This document shows positions 1 through 10,118 of a stretch of DNA of 64,000 nt, piece after piece; positions within the stretch are counted from its first letter, which is position 1; each line of letters starts with the position of its first letter. Made by a program: the position numbers and the translations under genes. The notes below the pieces were generated by a model. The model ran no database searches. It saw only the letters and a program-made list of their open reading frames with translations, and had not been told where the DNA came from. The stretch spans positions 31,732,358 through 31,796,357 of the forward strand of contig NC_079230.1 of NCBI RefSeq assembly GCF_029633865.1, written 5' to 3'. The DNA comes from Lampris incognitus (Eukaryota > Chordata > Actinopteri > Lampriformes > Lampridae).

Positions 1-160
1 TTGAGGGTACTTGAAGGATGTATGTTTGTATTTTGTGTGTTTTCTTTTTCAAGGTTCGTAACCTGTTGGTTAAAAATAAAGAAATGTTCGACCATTGAGT
101 GACGTCCTGTTCATCCTCGCCTCAGCTGCAGGGCTTGTTTGAGAGTTAGCAGCACAGTTA
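1..160 (+). repeat. 3' part of the BEL/Pao 5' LTR
   Basis: Bases 1-30 match the end of the truncated 3' LTR at 6495-6524. An AATAAA polyadenylation hexamer lies at about 75-80, as expected for the R region. The true LTR end could not be fixed because the 3' copy is truncated before it and no clear TGG-type primer site is visible; 160 is a guess. Confidence 0.5.
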
Positions 161-320
161 CGAACCACCACGACGGCAGAAGAGTTGCTGAACCGTCGCC
201 TGGAAGAGAAAGGTTGTGGTATCCATGTTGTTGGTGTAAACGTAATAAACCCGCACATAAGGCCACTAGGGTCAGCGAGCAGGTGGAGAAATTTCCCTTT
301 CAACAACGTACCTGTTTGTA

Positions 321-900
321 GCTAGCATGCTAGCTCAGGTCCGTGTAGCTAACTAAAGTAAGGGCTCAGCTAGCAGTTTAGGAAGCTAACGCTGCTAGCT
401 AAAGTAAGCACAGCTAGTAGGCTATGAAGCTAGTGTGCTAGCTAGCAATTATGAGAGTTAGCAAGGGAAAGCTAACGTGAGTTAGCATCGGAAGCTAACG
501 TAATTACCATAACAAAAACTGACGTGAGCTAGCAAGGAAAGCTAGCCCAGCCAGTAGAATAGGAGCTGGTTAACTAAACAGCTACCTGCTGATGCCAGTG
601 ATCACATTTAGCAGCCGTCTAAATTAATGACCTAAGCTTTAGCTTAGTTTCTAGCGTACCTGGGTAGCAAGCCGGCGGGGGAAGGTGAGACCTTCCCCAC
701 TTTATTTATTTGTGTTGTTTTTTATTTTCGGCGGTATCCCCGGGGGGACCCCTGGTGAGCCCGGTAACGCCGCTGAAGACTAGTCAGGCTGAGCTAGTCA
801 GGGCAGAAGATTCTGAGCTAGTGTAGGCAGCTAGAGAGGGCGAAAGACTTTGAGTTAGAAAAGGAGATACAGGTACGCTCAGAGCTTAGCATCCAAGGTA
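321..900 (+). other. Untranslated leader of the BEL/Pao element, rich in GCTAGC/GTTAGC
   Basis: No long open frame. From about 318 to 560 the sequence is crowded with GCTAGC, GCTAAC and GTTAGC words at irregular spacing rather than a strict tandem period. 660-780 is GC-rich (CCCCGGGGGGACCCC) and precedes the Gag-coding part. Confidence 0.5.
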
Positions 901-1085
901 AATCAATAAAAATGGAATCACTAAAGAAAGAGAGGACCAAAGTGAAGACGGCGTTCACGAAAAGAGCCAACTACATCCTTAGAATGGCAACAACCATGGT
1001 TCGAGATGAGCTGAAAGTTGAGTGGAAATAATTCTCTGATGATGCAAAAAGGGTTCTTTCTGCAAATGATGACTATGAGGCTGGC

Positions 1086-1679
1086 TTGCTAGCTGAAGCG
1101 AACGATGACGCGGAGGCACTGGATGGGCAGCTCAAAGCAGACATAGAGAGAGTAACCAGAGAGTGTGAGCTCAAAGTTGAAGAGGTGAGACGGGCAGTCA
1201 AGTCCAGCCTTTGGTCGAGATATGCGGAGACCGAGCTAATATCTGCCATTGGACGGGCAGAAAGAAGCTATGAAAGCGCTGAAGGAGTCAGCCTGAAAGG
1301 AGTAACCTACAGCAACGGTAAGGAGCAAAACGCACTCTTGGAAGGTCTCATCGCCAAGGCAGAAAATCTGCTGGCTGTCTGGGAAGAGTGGATCCCTGAA
1401 GGTGTTACGCGCGACATGAGTAAGCGGCTTCGGGTGCTGGAGGACAAGAGAAACGAGCTCTGGATCAGGTGGTTGGCAGAATTCGGCAGGGCCAGGAAAA
1501 AGGAGGCCGATGAGATCGCCGAGACTGAGAAGAGAGCCGCCGAGGACAGGCTAAAGGCTGCCGGGAGGAAGCACATAGCGCCAGTATGGCAAGCCTGGGA
1601 GCGGGAGGCGCGCAAGCAGCAGCCAAACCGAGAGTGCGCCTCCAACCAACAACACTACCGACGTTCAGCGGTTGCATGA
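1086..1679 (+). pseudogene. BEL/Pao Gag, N-terminal charged coiled-coil part
   Basis: 197 open codons rich in Glu, Lys, Arg and Ala with heptad-like spacing (for example AETEKRAAEDRL near the end). The frame opens without an ATG at its first codon, so it is a fragment of a longer Gag. It overlaps the next Gag segment (1586-2119) in another frame, implying a frameshift near 1590-1680 in an originally continuous protein. Confidence 0.6.
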
Positions 1680-2119
1680 GAGACTTCCACCGATGGCGAA
1701 GAGACTGGGAAAGTCTGCAGAGGCAGGGAGATCCGTCAGAGTCACCGGAAGTGAAAAAATTCCAGCTCCTAGACAGCGTGGAAGAAAAAATCGCCAAAGA
1801 CCTCAGACTTTCGAGCTACGATACTGCAGGAGAAATGTTCAGGGTCCTGGAGAACCGGTTTGGGAACAAGACTACCATCGCGATTCAGATAATCAGGGAG
1901 TTGGAGAAGTTTCCAGCGGTGAAAGGAAACCAACCAAGAAAGACAATTGATCTGATTCAAGCTGTGGAGAAGGCCCTGACCGATCTGACGGATCTCGGAA
2001 ATACTGATGCCATAAAGAATCCGCTGGCAATGGAAACTATAGAGAGCAAACTACCTGACAGTGTGAAGATGGACTGGCTCAAAATTCGAAACCAAACCCG
2101 AGAACGGTGTCACCGCTGA
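1586..2119 (+). pseudogene. BEL/Pao Gag, DUF1759-like domain
   Basis: The 177-codon segment contains LPTFSG, FHRWRRDWES and KFQLLDSVEEKIA followed by FRVLENRFGN, the layout of the DUF1759 Gag domain found in Pao-type retrotransposons. The frame ends in a stop just after NQTRERCHR. Homologous coding resumes in the adjacent frame (ALLKFLKEQEAVFERL), so another frameshift lies near 2110. Confidence 0.75.
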
Positions 2120-2192
2120 TGGTCGCTTTAATGCTCTCTTAAAGTTCCTAAAGGAGCAAGAAGCGGTTTTCGAAAGGCTGGAGCAGTTAAGA

Positions 2193-3686
2193 GTGTCAGA
2201 AGAGCCTGAGAAATCGAGCAAACCGGAAAGGAGGGCGTTCACAAGGGCCACAGAAAGGAATTTGGCAAAAAAGGAGTGCAGCGTGTGTGGAGATAAGAAA
2301 CACGGAGGCAGGATCTTCTTCTGCGAGAAGTTCAAAGGGCTCAGCCTAGCCGAAAAGAAAGACGTCGTCGAAAGGAATGGAGCCTGCAGGAGATGCTTGG
2401 CATCCCATGGTGCAGATGGAGAATGTAGTAACAGGTTCCTCTGCAAGAAGAAGTGCTGCCAGAAAAGAGACGGCTCAGACCACCACTACCTCTTGTGCTC
2501 CGTGGAAGGAGGGCACAAAAGTGATAAGAAAAAGAGGGAAGAGCAAGAAGGGGGAAAGAGAGCCACAAAGGCAGGAAGGCTCTCAAAAGAACAAGAGAAG
2601 GCCCTAGCTGATGTCTCCCCTGAAGTAGCGGAAAGGGTAATAAGGGCATTTACCAACAAGACAACAGCGTCAATGAGAGCGAGCACAAACGGTGATGGTC
2701 TCCTTGAAGAAAGGGGTTTGACAGAGCATCCAGTGCTTATGATGATCATGGACGTCACAAACAATGGAGGACAAACTATTGGGACCCTGATGGACCTTGC
2801 GTCTGACGCTAATTACATTACCCACCAAGCCGCCAACAGACTCCGACTGAAAAGAGAGAAGGTAATGCTGGTCGTGCATGGAGTTGGTGGAATGAAAGTA
2901 AGAGTCCAGACAAAAAGGTACTTGCTCGAAGTCAGAATGTGGACTTCAGAGAATGAGTGGAGTCCCCACCAGATCGTCTGTTATGGACTGGACGAGATCG
3001 CACAAGCAGACCGTGTCGTTAGCCCGCGGCAGCTCAAGAAGTTCTCCCCGGAGGTCAAGACAGAGGAACTGGTCAGGCCAAAGAAAATCGAACTCTTAAT
3101 CAGCCACCGAGAGGGTAGGCTTGCTCCGCAGCAGATGAAGACAGTGGGAGACCTGGTGTTGTGGGACGGCCCACTGGGCAAGACTGTGGGGGGAGCGCAC
3201 CCTGATCTGTTCGAAGAGGTGAAGGTATCCATTCACAACTCAAAGACACATTTTGCACGCTCAATGAGAGCAAAAGTGATCAAGGTCGAAGAGATTTCCA
3301 GAGAGCCAAATAGCTCCAGAGAGGAAACGCTGGGCCTGGAGCAAGAGAGTGGTGAGGAGATCAGGAACATGGTCACAACCAGCAAGGAAGTTCTTGAGTG
3401 GTGGAAATGGGACAGCATCGGAGCTGCCTGTGAGCCGAAGTGTGGAGGATGCCGGTGCGGGAAATTCCAGCCAGGGGGGAAGGAAATGACTCTAGCTGAA
3501 GGGAAGGAACTAGAAAAGATCAAGGAAGGCCTGACCTATGTCGCTACTGACGACCACAGTGACTCGCCGCACTGGAACGCGGGATACCCCTGGACTGAAG
3601 ACCCGGCTTCACTTCCAAATAACAGGAAAGTGGTGGAAGCGACATTCTTGAGAACCGAAAAGCGCCTCATAAAGGACCCATTGTGA
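2193..3686 (+). pseudogene. BEL/Pao Gag-Pol segment: Cys/His-rich region and aspartic protease
   Basis: The 497-codon frame starts in the C-terminal Gag region. Cys/His clusters are visible (CSVCGDKKHG, CRRCLASHG, CKKKCCQKRD then HHYLLC). Further on, GTLMDLASDANYITH fits the active-site region of a Pao-type aspartic protease, with the Asp codon at 2792-2794. It continues to the start of the polymerase and ends at a TGA (3684-3686). The same frame continues immediately after the TGA as RAAYAAQVHEMVERG, so this stop is a single nonsense change within pol. Confidence 0.75.
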
Positions 3687-3716
3687 AGAGCTGCTTACGC
3701 AGCCCAAGTACACGAG

Positions 3717-4351
3717 ATGGTGGAAAGAGGAGCAGCCATCGAGTTAAAGAAGGACACAATCAACAGTTGGAGAGGGCCAGTTTGGTACATAAGTCACCTA
3801 ATCGCACCGAACCCTCACTCTGTCACCATGCCAGTGCGGCTCGTCTGGAACAGTAGCCAAGAGTTCAAAGGGACGAGCATGAACAACATGCTGCTGAAGG
3901 GTCCGGATGTGCTAAACCCAATCCGGGCGGTTCTGCTCAGGTTCAGAGCAGGAGAGCATGCGGCCATAGGAGACATCAAGAAGATGTACAATTCTGTGTG
4001 GCTGAACGAAAGAGAGGTTCACCTTCATCAGTTCCTCTGGAGGGACTCACTCGAGGAAGAGATCAGAGACTTCGCCATCACTCGGGTCAATATTGGAGAC
4101 AGGCCAGCGGGATGCATAGCGCAGTTGGCCATGAGGGAAACCGCGAGACTGCCCAGGTTCTCTCACACGAGCGACGAGAGAAGAGTGCTTGAAGAGCTAT
4201 GTGGACGACATCTTCACGTCCCACAATGACCCAGGGAAGCTGGACAAGATCACAAGAGGATTGGAGGAGATACTCTGGGCCGGAGGCTTCTCGCTCAAAC
4301 CGTGGGTTCGGTCCGGTCAAAGTGGGAGGTGCGAGGGTAGTCAGGTTGGGT
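3717..4351 (+). pseudogene. BEL/Pao reverse transcriptase
   Basis: In frame with the preceding segment after its TGA. It encodes palm and finger motifs such as RLVWNSSQEFKG, GDIKKMYNSVWL and a partial DRPAGCIAQLAM. The frame is lost just before the catalytic box; the box itself, SYVDDIFTS at 4195-4221, reads in another frame and runs to a stop at 4351. Both catalytic aspartates of YVDD are present, but the polymerase is split over two frames. Confidence 0.8.
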
Positions 4352-4429
4352 AAGCTGTTAAAAGCCCAAGTCCAGAGTCCGGAACCCTGGTGTTGCCCAA
4401 CCAGCTAGGGCAGGAAGACAACAAGGCTC

Positions 4430-5968
4430 TTGGTGTCGGATACTACGTGGACAGCGACAGACTTCCTGATGGTTTCAATCAACTTCTCCAAAAGAAAGCA
4501 GAAGATGAGGACGGGGGTCGACCTCTCAGAGAAGGAGATCAAGGAGAAAACGCTAAACCCTCAGACCAGACGGGAGCTCCTAAGCCAGGTAGCAGGGCTC
4601 TACGACCCTGTTGGTGTAGCTACCCCGGCCAAAGAGAAAGGGGCCATCTTGGTAAGGAGAGCCTTCCAGGAGACTGGGGGAGGAGACTCCAAGAAAGACA
4701 CGTGGGACAGTCCCCTTCTGACAGACCTCTGGGCAGATGCCATCAAGCTTTTTGAAGAGTATGTGGGGCTTCGTCAAATCAGTTTCGAAAGGAGCCTTAC
4801 TCTTCCTGGATGGAGGGGGAGGCCGTGGGGCATCACGTTTTCAGATGGGAGTGATGACGCCTTCGGAACTGTTCTGTACCTGAGGTGGGAGACGTCTACA
4901 GAGGCGGACATCTGCCTTGTTGAGTCAAAGGCCAAGCTGGCGCCCCTTGACCAGAAGGGCGACGTGGTCAAAGCAGAGTTCTGCGGCGCCGTCTTCGCTG
5001 CCAGGCTGAGAGGGTTCTGGGGGAGGCAGGGTCGACTTGAGGTGGAGAGATGGTTCCACTTCATAGACAGCCAGACTATCCTGGGAGCTATCCAGAGGGA
5101 GAGTTACGGGTATCAGACGTTATTCGCGAACAGGGTCGGGGAGTTTCAGAAGGCTGGGCCAGTAGCTGACTGGTGGTGGATCTCAGGAGATCTGAACGTC
5201 GCCGACCTTATCACCCGAGGAGGTCCTCTAGAAGACCTGGGTGAGGGCTCCATTTGGCAAAAGGGTCCTGAGTTCCAAGTGAGGCCGGTAGAAGAGTGTC
5301 CCATGAAGTCCGCGGCGGAGGTGGCGGCCAGCACCAGAGAGGCTGTGAGTAAGCTACAGCGGAGGGCATTCACAGTGGCTTTCACTAGAGCCCAGTGGAA
5401 GAAGACGGCAAATCCTGTCCAGGGGCCTCTGGATGGGACTGACGAGGCTCCTGTGCACACGGTGAAGGAGGAAGAGTCGACCTCCGCTGAGATTGAAAAC
5501 AAGGAGAGGCTCTTGGGCGTGGCTATCGTTGATCTGGTTGAGCCTGAAAAGTTCAGTAGCTTGGCCAAGCTCTGTGGGGTGATCGGTTGGGTTCGCCGAG
5601 CTGTTAAGAGACGGATGATTCGCGGGAGAGTCATGGAGAGAGCAGAGTGGGAGGCTAAGCACTCGAGAGAGAAGGTGGGCAAGCCAGTTCTCGATGTGGG
5701 GGAGGTCAGAGCTGCCTTTTGGGACCTATGCTTGGCAGCCCAAGAGGGGGTAGCTTTCCCTGAATCTACATTGAACAGGCTTGTAGTCGTCAGAGAAGAG
5801 ATGTCAGGACTACTGTTGTGCTATGGAAGGGTCCAGACCACAGGAGAGACAGGAGTGCCACTGGTTCCGTATGGAGCATGGATAAGCACCCTGCTGGCAG
5901 CGAGCGACCCTGTGATGCTGGCCGTGCCTCTTCGGGGGGACCTGGCTCCAGGGTCGTTAATGACTTAA
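4430..5968 (+). pseudogene. BEL/Pao Pol: connection, RNase H and start of integrase region
   Basis: The 512-codon frame begins after a further frameshift. It contains LLSQVAGLYDPVGVATPAK (typical of Pao polymerases), then RNase H motifs FSDGSDDAFG, KAEFCGAVFAARL, FIDSQTIL and NVADLITRG that supply the expected acidic residues. The final 100 residues resemble the start of a BEL integrase region, but no zinc-binding HHCC or DDE core follows. The reading frame ends 100 bp before the 3' LTR. Confidence 0.8.
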
Positions 5969-6049
5969 AGAAGAAATTAAAGAGTTGACCGAAGAAACAC
6001 CACCAAAGAGAAAGCGGTGATTATTAGTGTGGTCTAATTAGGTCTAGAG

Positions 6050-6070
6050 TCCAGTAGACCAAGTGGGAGG
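6050..6070 (+). promoter_or_regulatory. Polypurine tract of the BEL/Pao element
   Basis: Purine-rich AAGTGGGAGG abuts the TGTGTTACTT that opens the 3' LTR at 6071, the position of the plus-strand primer in LTR retrotransposons. Confidence 0.6.
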
Positions 6071-6524
6071 TGTGTTACTTTCTATGGGGTGGTTGGATTT
6101 GAGTTGTGTTTAGTCAGAGATTTTTGTTTAGTTTAAGTACAAACTTGTGAAAGTTATTTCGTTTACATGTAGTTTAATTGTAACATTGTTTGAATTGTTA
6201 GTTACATAAGTGAATCTGAGTATTGATAATAATAATGAGATTTATTCCAGTTCCGATTGTATGTGATTTCTGTGCGCTTGATAAGGACTTTTATTGCGAA
6301 ATTCTATTGGCAAGAAATGCGTGCATCCGGGGTCTCAGTTAGGGAGCTGCTGTGATTGGCTGATTTACGTTCTGGGGGTGACGTCAAGAAAGTTAATACA
6401 GCTTCAGAGCGGGGACTCTTTAGTATGACGGGACGAGGACGGACTGGTGAGTGATTGCAAGAGTGAGTGAGTTATATTGTGTGTTAGCTTTGAGTTGAGG
6501 GTACTTGAATGATGTATGATTGTA
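6071..6524 (+). repeat. BEL/Pao 3' LTR, truncated
   Basis: Starts TGTGTTACTT directly after the polypurine tract. Its last 30 bp match window bases 1-30 from the 5' LTR. Similarity stops at 6524, where Tc1 transposase sequence begins, so the R-U5 end is missing. Confidence 0.75.
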
Positions 6525-6951
6525 AGCAGGCAGCTGGTATTCTATCGGTAATGGAGTGGCCAGCGCAGTCACCAGATCTGAACCCCATTGAGCTGTTGTG
6601 GGAGCAGCTTGACCGTATGGTACGCAAGAAGTGCCCATCCAACCAATCCAACTTGTGGGAGCTGCTTCTGGAAGTGTGGGGTGCAATTTCTCCAGATTAC
6701 CTCAACAAATTAACAGCTAGAATGCCAAAGGTCTGCAATGCTGTAATTGCTGCAAATGGAGGATTCTTTGACGAAAGCAAAGTTTGATGTAAAAAAAATC
6801 TTATTTCAAATACAAATCATTATTTCTAACCTTGTCAATGTCTTGACTCTATTTTCTATTCATTTCACAACATATGGTGGTGAATAAGTGTGACTTTTCA
6901 TGGAAAACACAAAATTGTTTGGGTGATCCCAAACTTTTGAACGGTAGTGTA
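6525..6951 (+). mobile_element. Tc1-like DNA transposon, 3' remnant
   Basis: The 3' end carries CAAACTTTTGAACGGTAGTG at about 6930-6949, a classic Tc1-type terminal inverted repeat. The 5' end is missing. Upstream lies the C-terminal transposase coding region. It abuts the BEL 3' LTR on the left and an 18-bp minisatellite on the right. Confidence 0.85.
6548..6787 (+). pseudogene. Tc1 transposase, C-terminal fragment
   Basis: About 80 residues with EWPAQSPDLNPIELLWEQL, the conserved block holding the catalytic glutamate of DD34E Tc1 transposases, and a normal C-terminus ending in a stop at 6785-6787. The DNA-binding domain and both catalytic aspartates are absent. Confidence 0.85.
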
Positions 6952-7841
6952 TGTGTTGGTGTAGATATATGTGTTAGTGTAGATATATGTGTTAGTTTAG
7001 ATATATGTGTTACTGTGGATATATGTGTTAATGTAGATATACATATGTGTTAGTTTAGATATATGTGTTACTGTGGATATATGTGTTAGTTTAGATATAT
7101 GTGTTAGTGTAGATATATGTGTCAGTTTAGATATATGTGTTACTGTGGATATATGTGTTAATGTAGATATATGTGTTAGTGTGGATATATGTGTTAGTGT
7201 AGATATATGTGTTAGTGTAGATATATGTGTTAGTGTAGATATATGTGTTAGTGTAGATATGTGTTAGTTTAGATGTGTGTTAGTGTAGATATATGTGTTA
7301 GTGTGGATATGTGTTAGTTTAGATATGTGTTAGTGTAGATATATGTGTTAGTGTAGATATATGTGTTAGTGTGGATATATGTGTTAGTTTAGATATATGT
7401 GTTAGTGTAGATATATGTGTTAGTGTGGATATATGTGTTAATGTAGATATACATATGTGTTAGTTTAGATATATGTGTTACTGTGGATATATGTGTTAGT
7501 TTAGATATATGTGTTAGTGTAGATATATGTGTCAGTTTAGATATATGTGTTACTGTGGATATATGTGTTAATGTAGATATATGTGTTAGTGTGGATATAT
7601 GTGTTAGTGTAGATATATGTGTTAGTGTAGATATATGTGTTAGTGTAGATATGTGTTAGTTTAGATGTGTGTTAGTGTAGATATATGTGTTAGTGTGGAT
7701 ATGTGTTAGTTTAGATATGTGTTAGTGTAGATATATGTGTTAGTGTAGATATATGTGTTAGTGTGGATATATGTGTTAGTTTAGATATATGTGTTAGTGT
7801 AGATATATGTGTTAGTGTGGATATATGTGTTAGTTAAGATA
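6952..7841. repeat. 18-bp minisatellite (ATATGTGTTAGTGTAGAT) with a 410-bp higher-order duplication
   Basis: About 49 tandem units of ~18 bp with variants GTTAGTTTAGAT, GTTACTGTGGAT and GTCAGTTTAGAT. A distinctive variant containing ATACATATGTG occurs at 7031 and again at 7441 with the same order of variant units after it, so roughly 410 bp of the array was duplicated as a block. The array resumes at 9036 after the inserted transposon. The 64-codon open frame inside it is a repeat artefact. Confidence 0.9.
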
Positions 7842-7843
7842 TA

Positions 7844-9033
7844 CACTCACTGGCCACTTTATTAGGTACACCTTGCTAGTACCGGGTTGGACCCCCTTTT
7901 GCCTTCACAACTGCCTTAATCTTTCGTGGCATAGATTCAACAAGGTGCTGGAAACATTCCTCAGAGAGTTTGGTCCATATTGACATGATAGCATCACGCA
8001 GTTGCTGCAGATTTGTCGGCTGCACATCCATGATGCGAATCTCCCGGTCCACCACATCCCAAAGGTGCTCTATTGGATTGAGATCTGGTGACTGTGGAGG
8101 CCATTTGAGTACAGTGAACTCATTGTCATGTTCAAGAAACCAGTCTGAGATGATTCGAGCTTTATGACATGGCGAATTATCCTGCTGGAAGTAGCCATCA
8201 GAAGATGGGAACACTGTGGTCTTAAAGGGATGGACATGGTCAGCAACAATACTGAGGTAGGCTGTGGCGTTGACACGATGCTCAATTGGTACTAAGGGGC
8301 CCAAAGTGTGCCAAGAAAATATCCCCCACACCATTACACCACCACCACCACCAGCCTGAACCGTTGATACAAGGCAGGATGAATCCATGCTTTCATGTTG
8401 TTGATGCCAAATTCGAGACTCATCAGACCAGGCAACGTTTTTCCAATCTTCTATTGTCCAATTTTGGTGAGCCTGTGCGAATTGTAGCCTCAGTTTCCTG
8501 TTCTTAGCTGACAGGAGTGGCACCCGGTGTGGTCTTCTGCTGCTGTAGCCCATCTGCCTCAAGGTTCGACGTGTTGTGCGTTCAGAGATGCTCTTCTGCA
8601 TGCCTCGGTTGTAATGAGTGGTTATTTGAGTTACTGTTGACTTTCTATCAGCTCGAACCAGTCTGGCCATTCTCCTCTGACCTCTGGCATCAACAAGGCA
8701 TTTTCGCCCACAGAACTGCCGCTCACTGGATATTTTCTCTTTTTCGGACCATTCTCTGTAAACCCTAGAGATGGTTGTGCATGAAAATCCCAGTAGATCA
8801 GCAGTTTCTGAAATACTCAGACCAGCCCGTCTGGCACCAACAACCATGCCACGTTCAAAGTCACTTAAATCACCTTTCTTCCCCATTCTGATGCTCGGTT
8901 TGAACTGCAGCAGATCGTCTTGACCATGTCTACATGCCTAAATGCATTGAGTTGCTGCCATGTGATTGGCTGATTAGAAATTTGCATTAACGAGCAGTTG
9001 GACAGGTGTGCCTAATAAAGTGGCCGGTGAGTG
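7844..9033 (-). mobile_element. Full-length Tc1/mariner element with DD36E spacing
   Basis: Ends are CACTCACTGGCCACTTTATT at 7844 and its imperfect inverse at 9004-9033, each bordered by TA (7842-7843 and 9034-9035), the target duplication of Tc1/mariner. It is 1190 bp and contains one uninterrupted transposase frame on the - strand. The minisatellite on both sides shows it inserted into an existing array. A truncated sibling lies at 12541-12851. Confidence 0.93.
7876..8886 (-). CDS. Tc1/mariner-family transposase (DD36E)
   Basis: 336 codons from ATG to stop, cut-and-paste transposase acting in the nucleus on its terminal inverted repeats. The N-terminus is a helix-turn-helix region (about residues 8-60, including SISETADLLGFS). 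The catalytic triad is visible: D155 in WSDES, D236 in QQDNSPCHK and E273 in DLNPIEHLW. There are 36 residues between the second Asp and the Glu, which differs from the DD34E of classic Tc1 and matches the group described as DD36E (Incomer); that family label is my inference. The first two Asp residues are only 80 residues apart, shorter than usual for Tc1 relatives, so a small deletion after D155 is likely and activity is doubtful. Confidence 0.88.
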   Translation of the reverse strand: MGKKGDLSDFERGMVVGARRAGLSISETADLLGFSCTTISRVYREWSEKEKISSERQFCGRKCLVDARGQRRMARLVRADRKSTVTQITTHYNRGMQKSISERTTRRTLRQMGYSSRRPHRVPLLSAKNRKLRLQFAQAHQNWTIEDWKNVAWSDESRIWHQQHESMDSSCLVSTVQAGGGGGVMVWGIFSWHTLGPLVPIEHRVNATAYLSIVADHVHPFKTTVFPSSDGYFQQDNSPCHKARIISDWFLEHDNEFTVLKWPPQSPDLNPIEHLWDVVDREIRIMDVQPTNLQQLRDAIMSIWTKLSEECFQHLVESMPRKIKAVVKAKGGPTRY

Positions 9034-9035
9034 TA

Positions 9036-9145
9036 TGTGTTAGTTTAGATATATGTGTTAGTGTAGATATATGTGTTAGTGTAGATATATGTGTCAGTTT
9101 AGATATATGTGTTAGTTTAGATATATGTGTTAGTGTGGCTATATG
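9036..9145. repeat. Continuation of the 18-bp minisatellite
   Basis: Same ATATGTGTTAGTGTAGAT units as 6952-7841, separated from them by the DD36E element. Confidence 0.85.
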
Positions 9146-9402
9146 TGTTAGTGTGTGATTTTTGAAGTTATTGTAGTTATGTGTTTTTGTCTTTGTGTTG
9201 ACCTGTTGTGTGCTGGGGGAAACGATGTTTCGTTTCATTTCATGTACAGAAATGAAATGACAAATAAAGTGTTACTGATTCATCAGTCAGATTCATGTCC
9301 TATATTCTTACAGGACAACACAAGTATGATTCCTGATTCATCAGTCAGATTTATGTCCTATATTCTTAGGCTGCTCACTATGTAAGATGGGCTAAAGCCT
9401 GC
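9146..9402. other. Unassigned noncoding segment with a 36-bp direct duplication
   Basis: A segment starting CTGATTCATCAGTCAGATTC at 9275-9310 recurs at 9333-9368 with one difference. The preceding part (AAATGAAATGACAAATAAAG) looks like a retroelement 3' end, but I could not assign it. Confidence 0.4.
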
Positions 9403-9444
9403 TTGCTTCCGACCGGGTTGGACTTCCCAGTCCAGTCCAACCCG

Positions 9445-9690
9445 GTCGCTGGTGCCGCCCATGTGGGACTCGACTACAGCCAGATGGCGGCTGACCAGGC
9501 CACCGACTCAGGAGTGCAGGCATGCAGGACCACCGTCACAGGGCTGCAGTTGGAGGATGTGGCTTTCGAGGACGCCGGCGCCACGCTCCTGTGCGACATC
9601 TCTACGGGTCAGCCCCGACCCGTCGTTCCGACTGCTTGGAGGCGGCGGGTCTTCGACGCAGTCCATGGGCCGAAAGAGAAAGTTGTCACG
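9445..9690 (+). pseudogene. Gypsy Pol fragment (spacer between RNase H and integrase)
   Basis: Encodes AAHVGLDYSQMAADQATDSG and TGLQLEDVAFEDAGATLLCD. The antisense Gypsy element at 59.2-62.7 kb encodes a closely similar segment (HLGLDYARMAADQAADPDVQ) at about 61.0-61.2 kb, so both belong to one family. No other part of the element is present here. Confidence 0.75.
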
Positions 9691-9704
9691 ACTCCTGATT
9701 GAGC

Positions 9705-9803
9705 TCCTCTACAGTGTAAAGTTAAGTTTTACAGTGTAAGGTTTTACAGTGTAAAGTTTTACAGTGTAAGGTTGTATAGTGTAAAGTTTTACAGTGTAAG
9801 TGA
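9705..9803. repeat. Short tandem repeat of ACAGTGTAAAGTTTT
   Basis: About six degenerate units of CAGTGTAAAGTTTTA / CAGTGTAAGGTTTTA, period about 15-17 bp. Confidence 0.75.
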
Positions 9804-10118
9804 CAGACGCCTGTCCCAGTTTGCGGGCTCAAACCCTGCTCCGAGCCATGCCAGCCATGTAATGTGACCTCCTCTCAAGCTCTGGCATGTCCTCTCTACA
9901 CACAGCTTGACCATGCCCAAAAATGCCCTCTGACCCCGGTAATCCCCCAGCCCACCCCACCTGGTGGGCTGCGCCACTCCCACACACCGAGCCTGCCCCC
10001 CCCTCCGGGATATTACCCTTAGTTACCAAAGCTGAAGCATACCACAGACGGACACAGAAATTCAACAGAACATTCTGCACAATCTATAAACCCCCAAAAT
10101 GTGCAACTGCTTGGAGTT
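9804..10118. other. Unassigned segment
   Basis: C-rich sequence (CCCACCCCACCTGGTGGGCTGCG and CCCCCCCCTCCGG) between the tandem repeat and the next Gypsy remnant. No frame resembling a known protein and no terminal repeats were seen. Confidence 0.3.

Larger units (their letters stand above)
1..6524 (+). mobile_element. BEL/Pao LTR retrotransposon, decayed, 5' end cut by window edge
   Basis: The first ~34 bases (TTGAGGGTACTTGAAGGATG and following) recur at 6495-6524 with two differences, so the window opens inside the 5' LTR and the 3' LTR runs 6071-6524. Between them the order is coiled-coil Gag, a DUF1759-like Gag domain, Cys/His-rich region, aspartic protease, reverse transcriptase with YVDD, and RNase H, as in Pao-type elements. 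Coding passes through all three forward frames with several stops, so it is dead. The integrase catalytic core is missing: coding stops at 5968 and the polypurine tract follows about 85 bp later. The 3' LTR is cut at 6524 by a Tc1 remnant. Confidence 0.85.

Noticed and set aside
7073..7267. 64-codon frame (DICVSVDICVS)
   Set aside because: Minisatellite translation.
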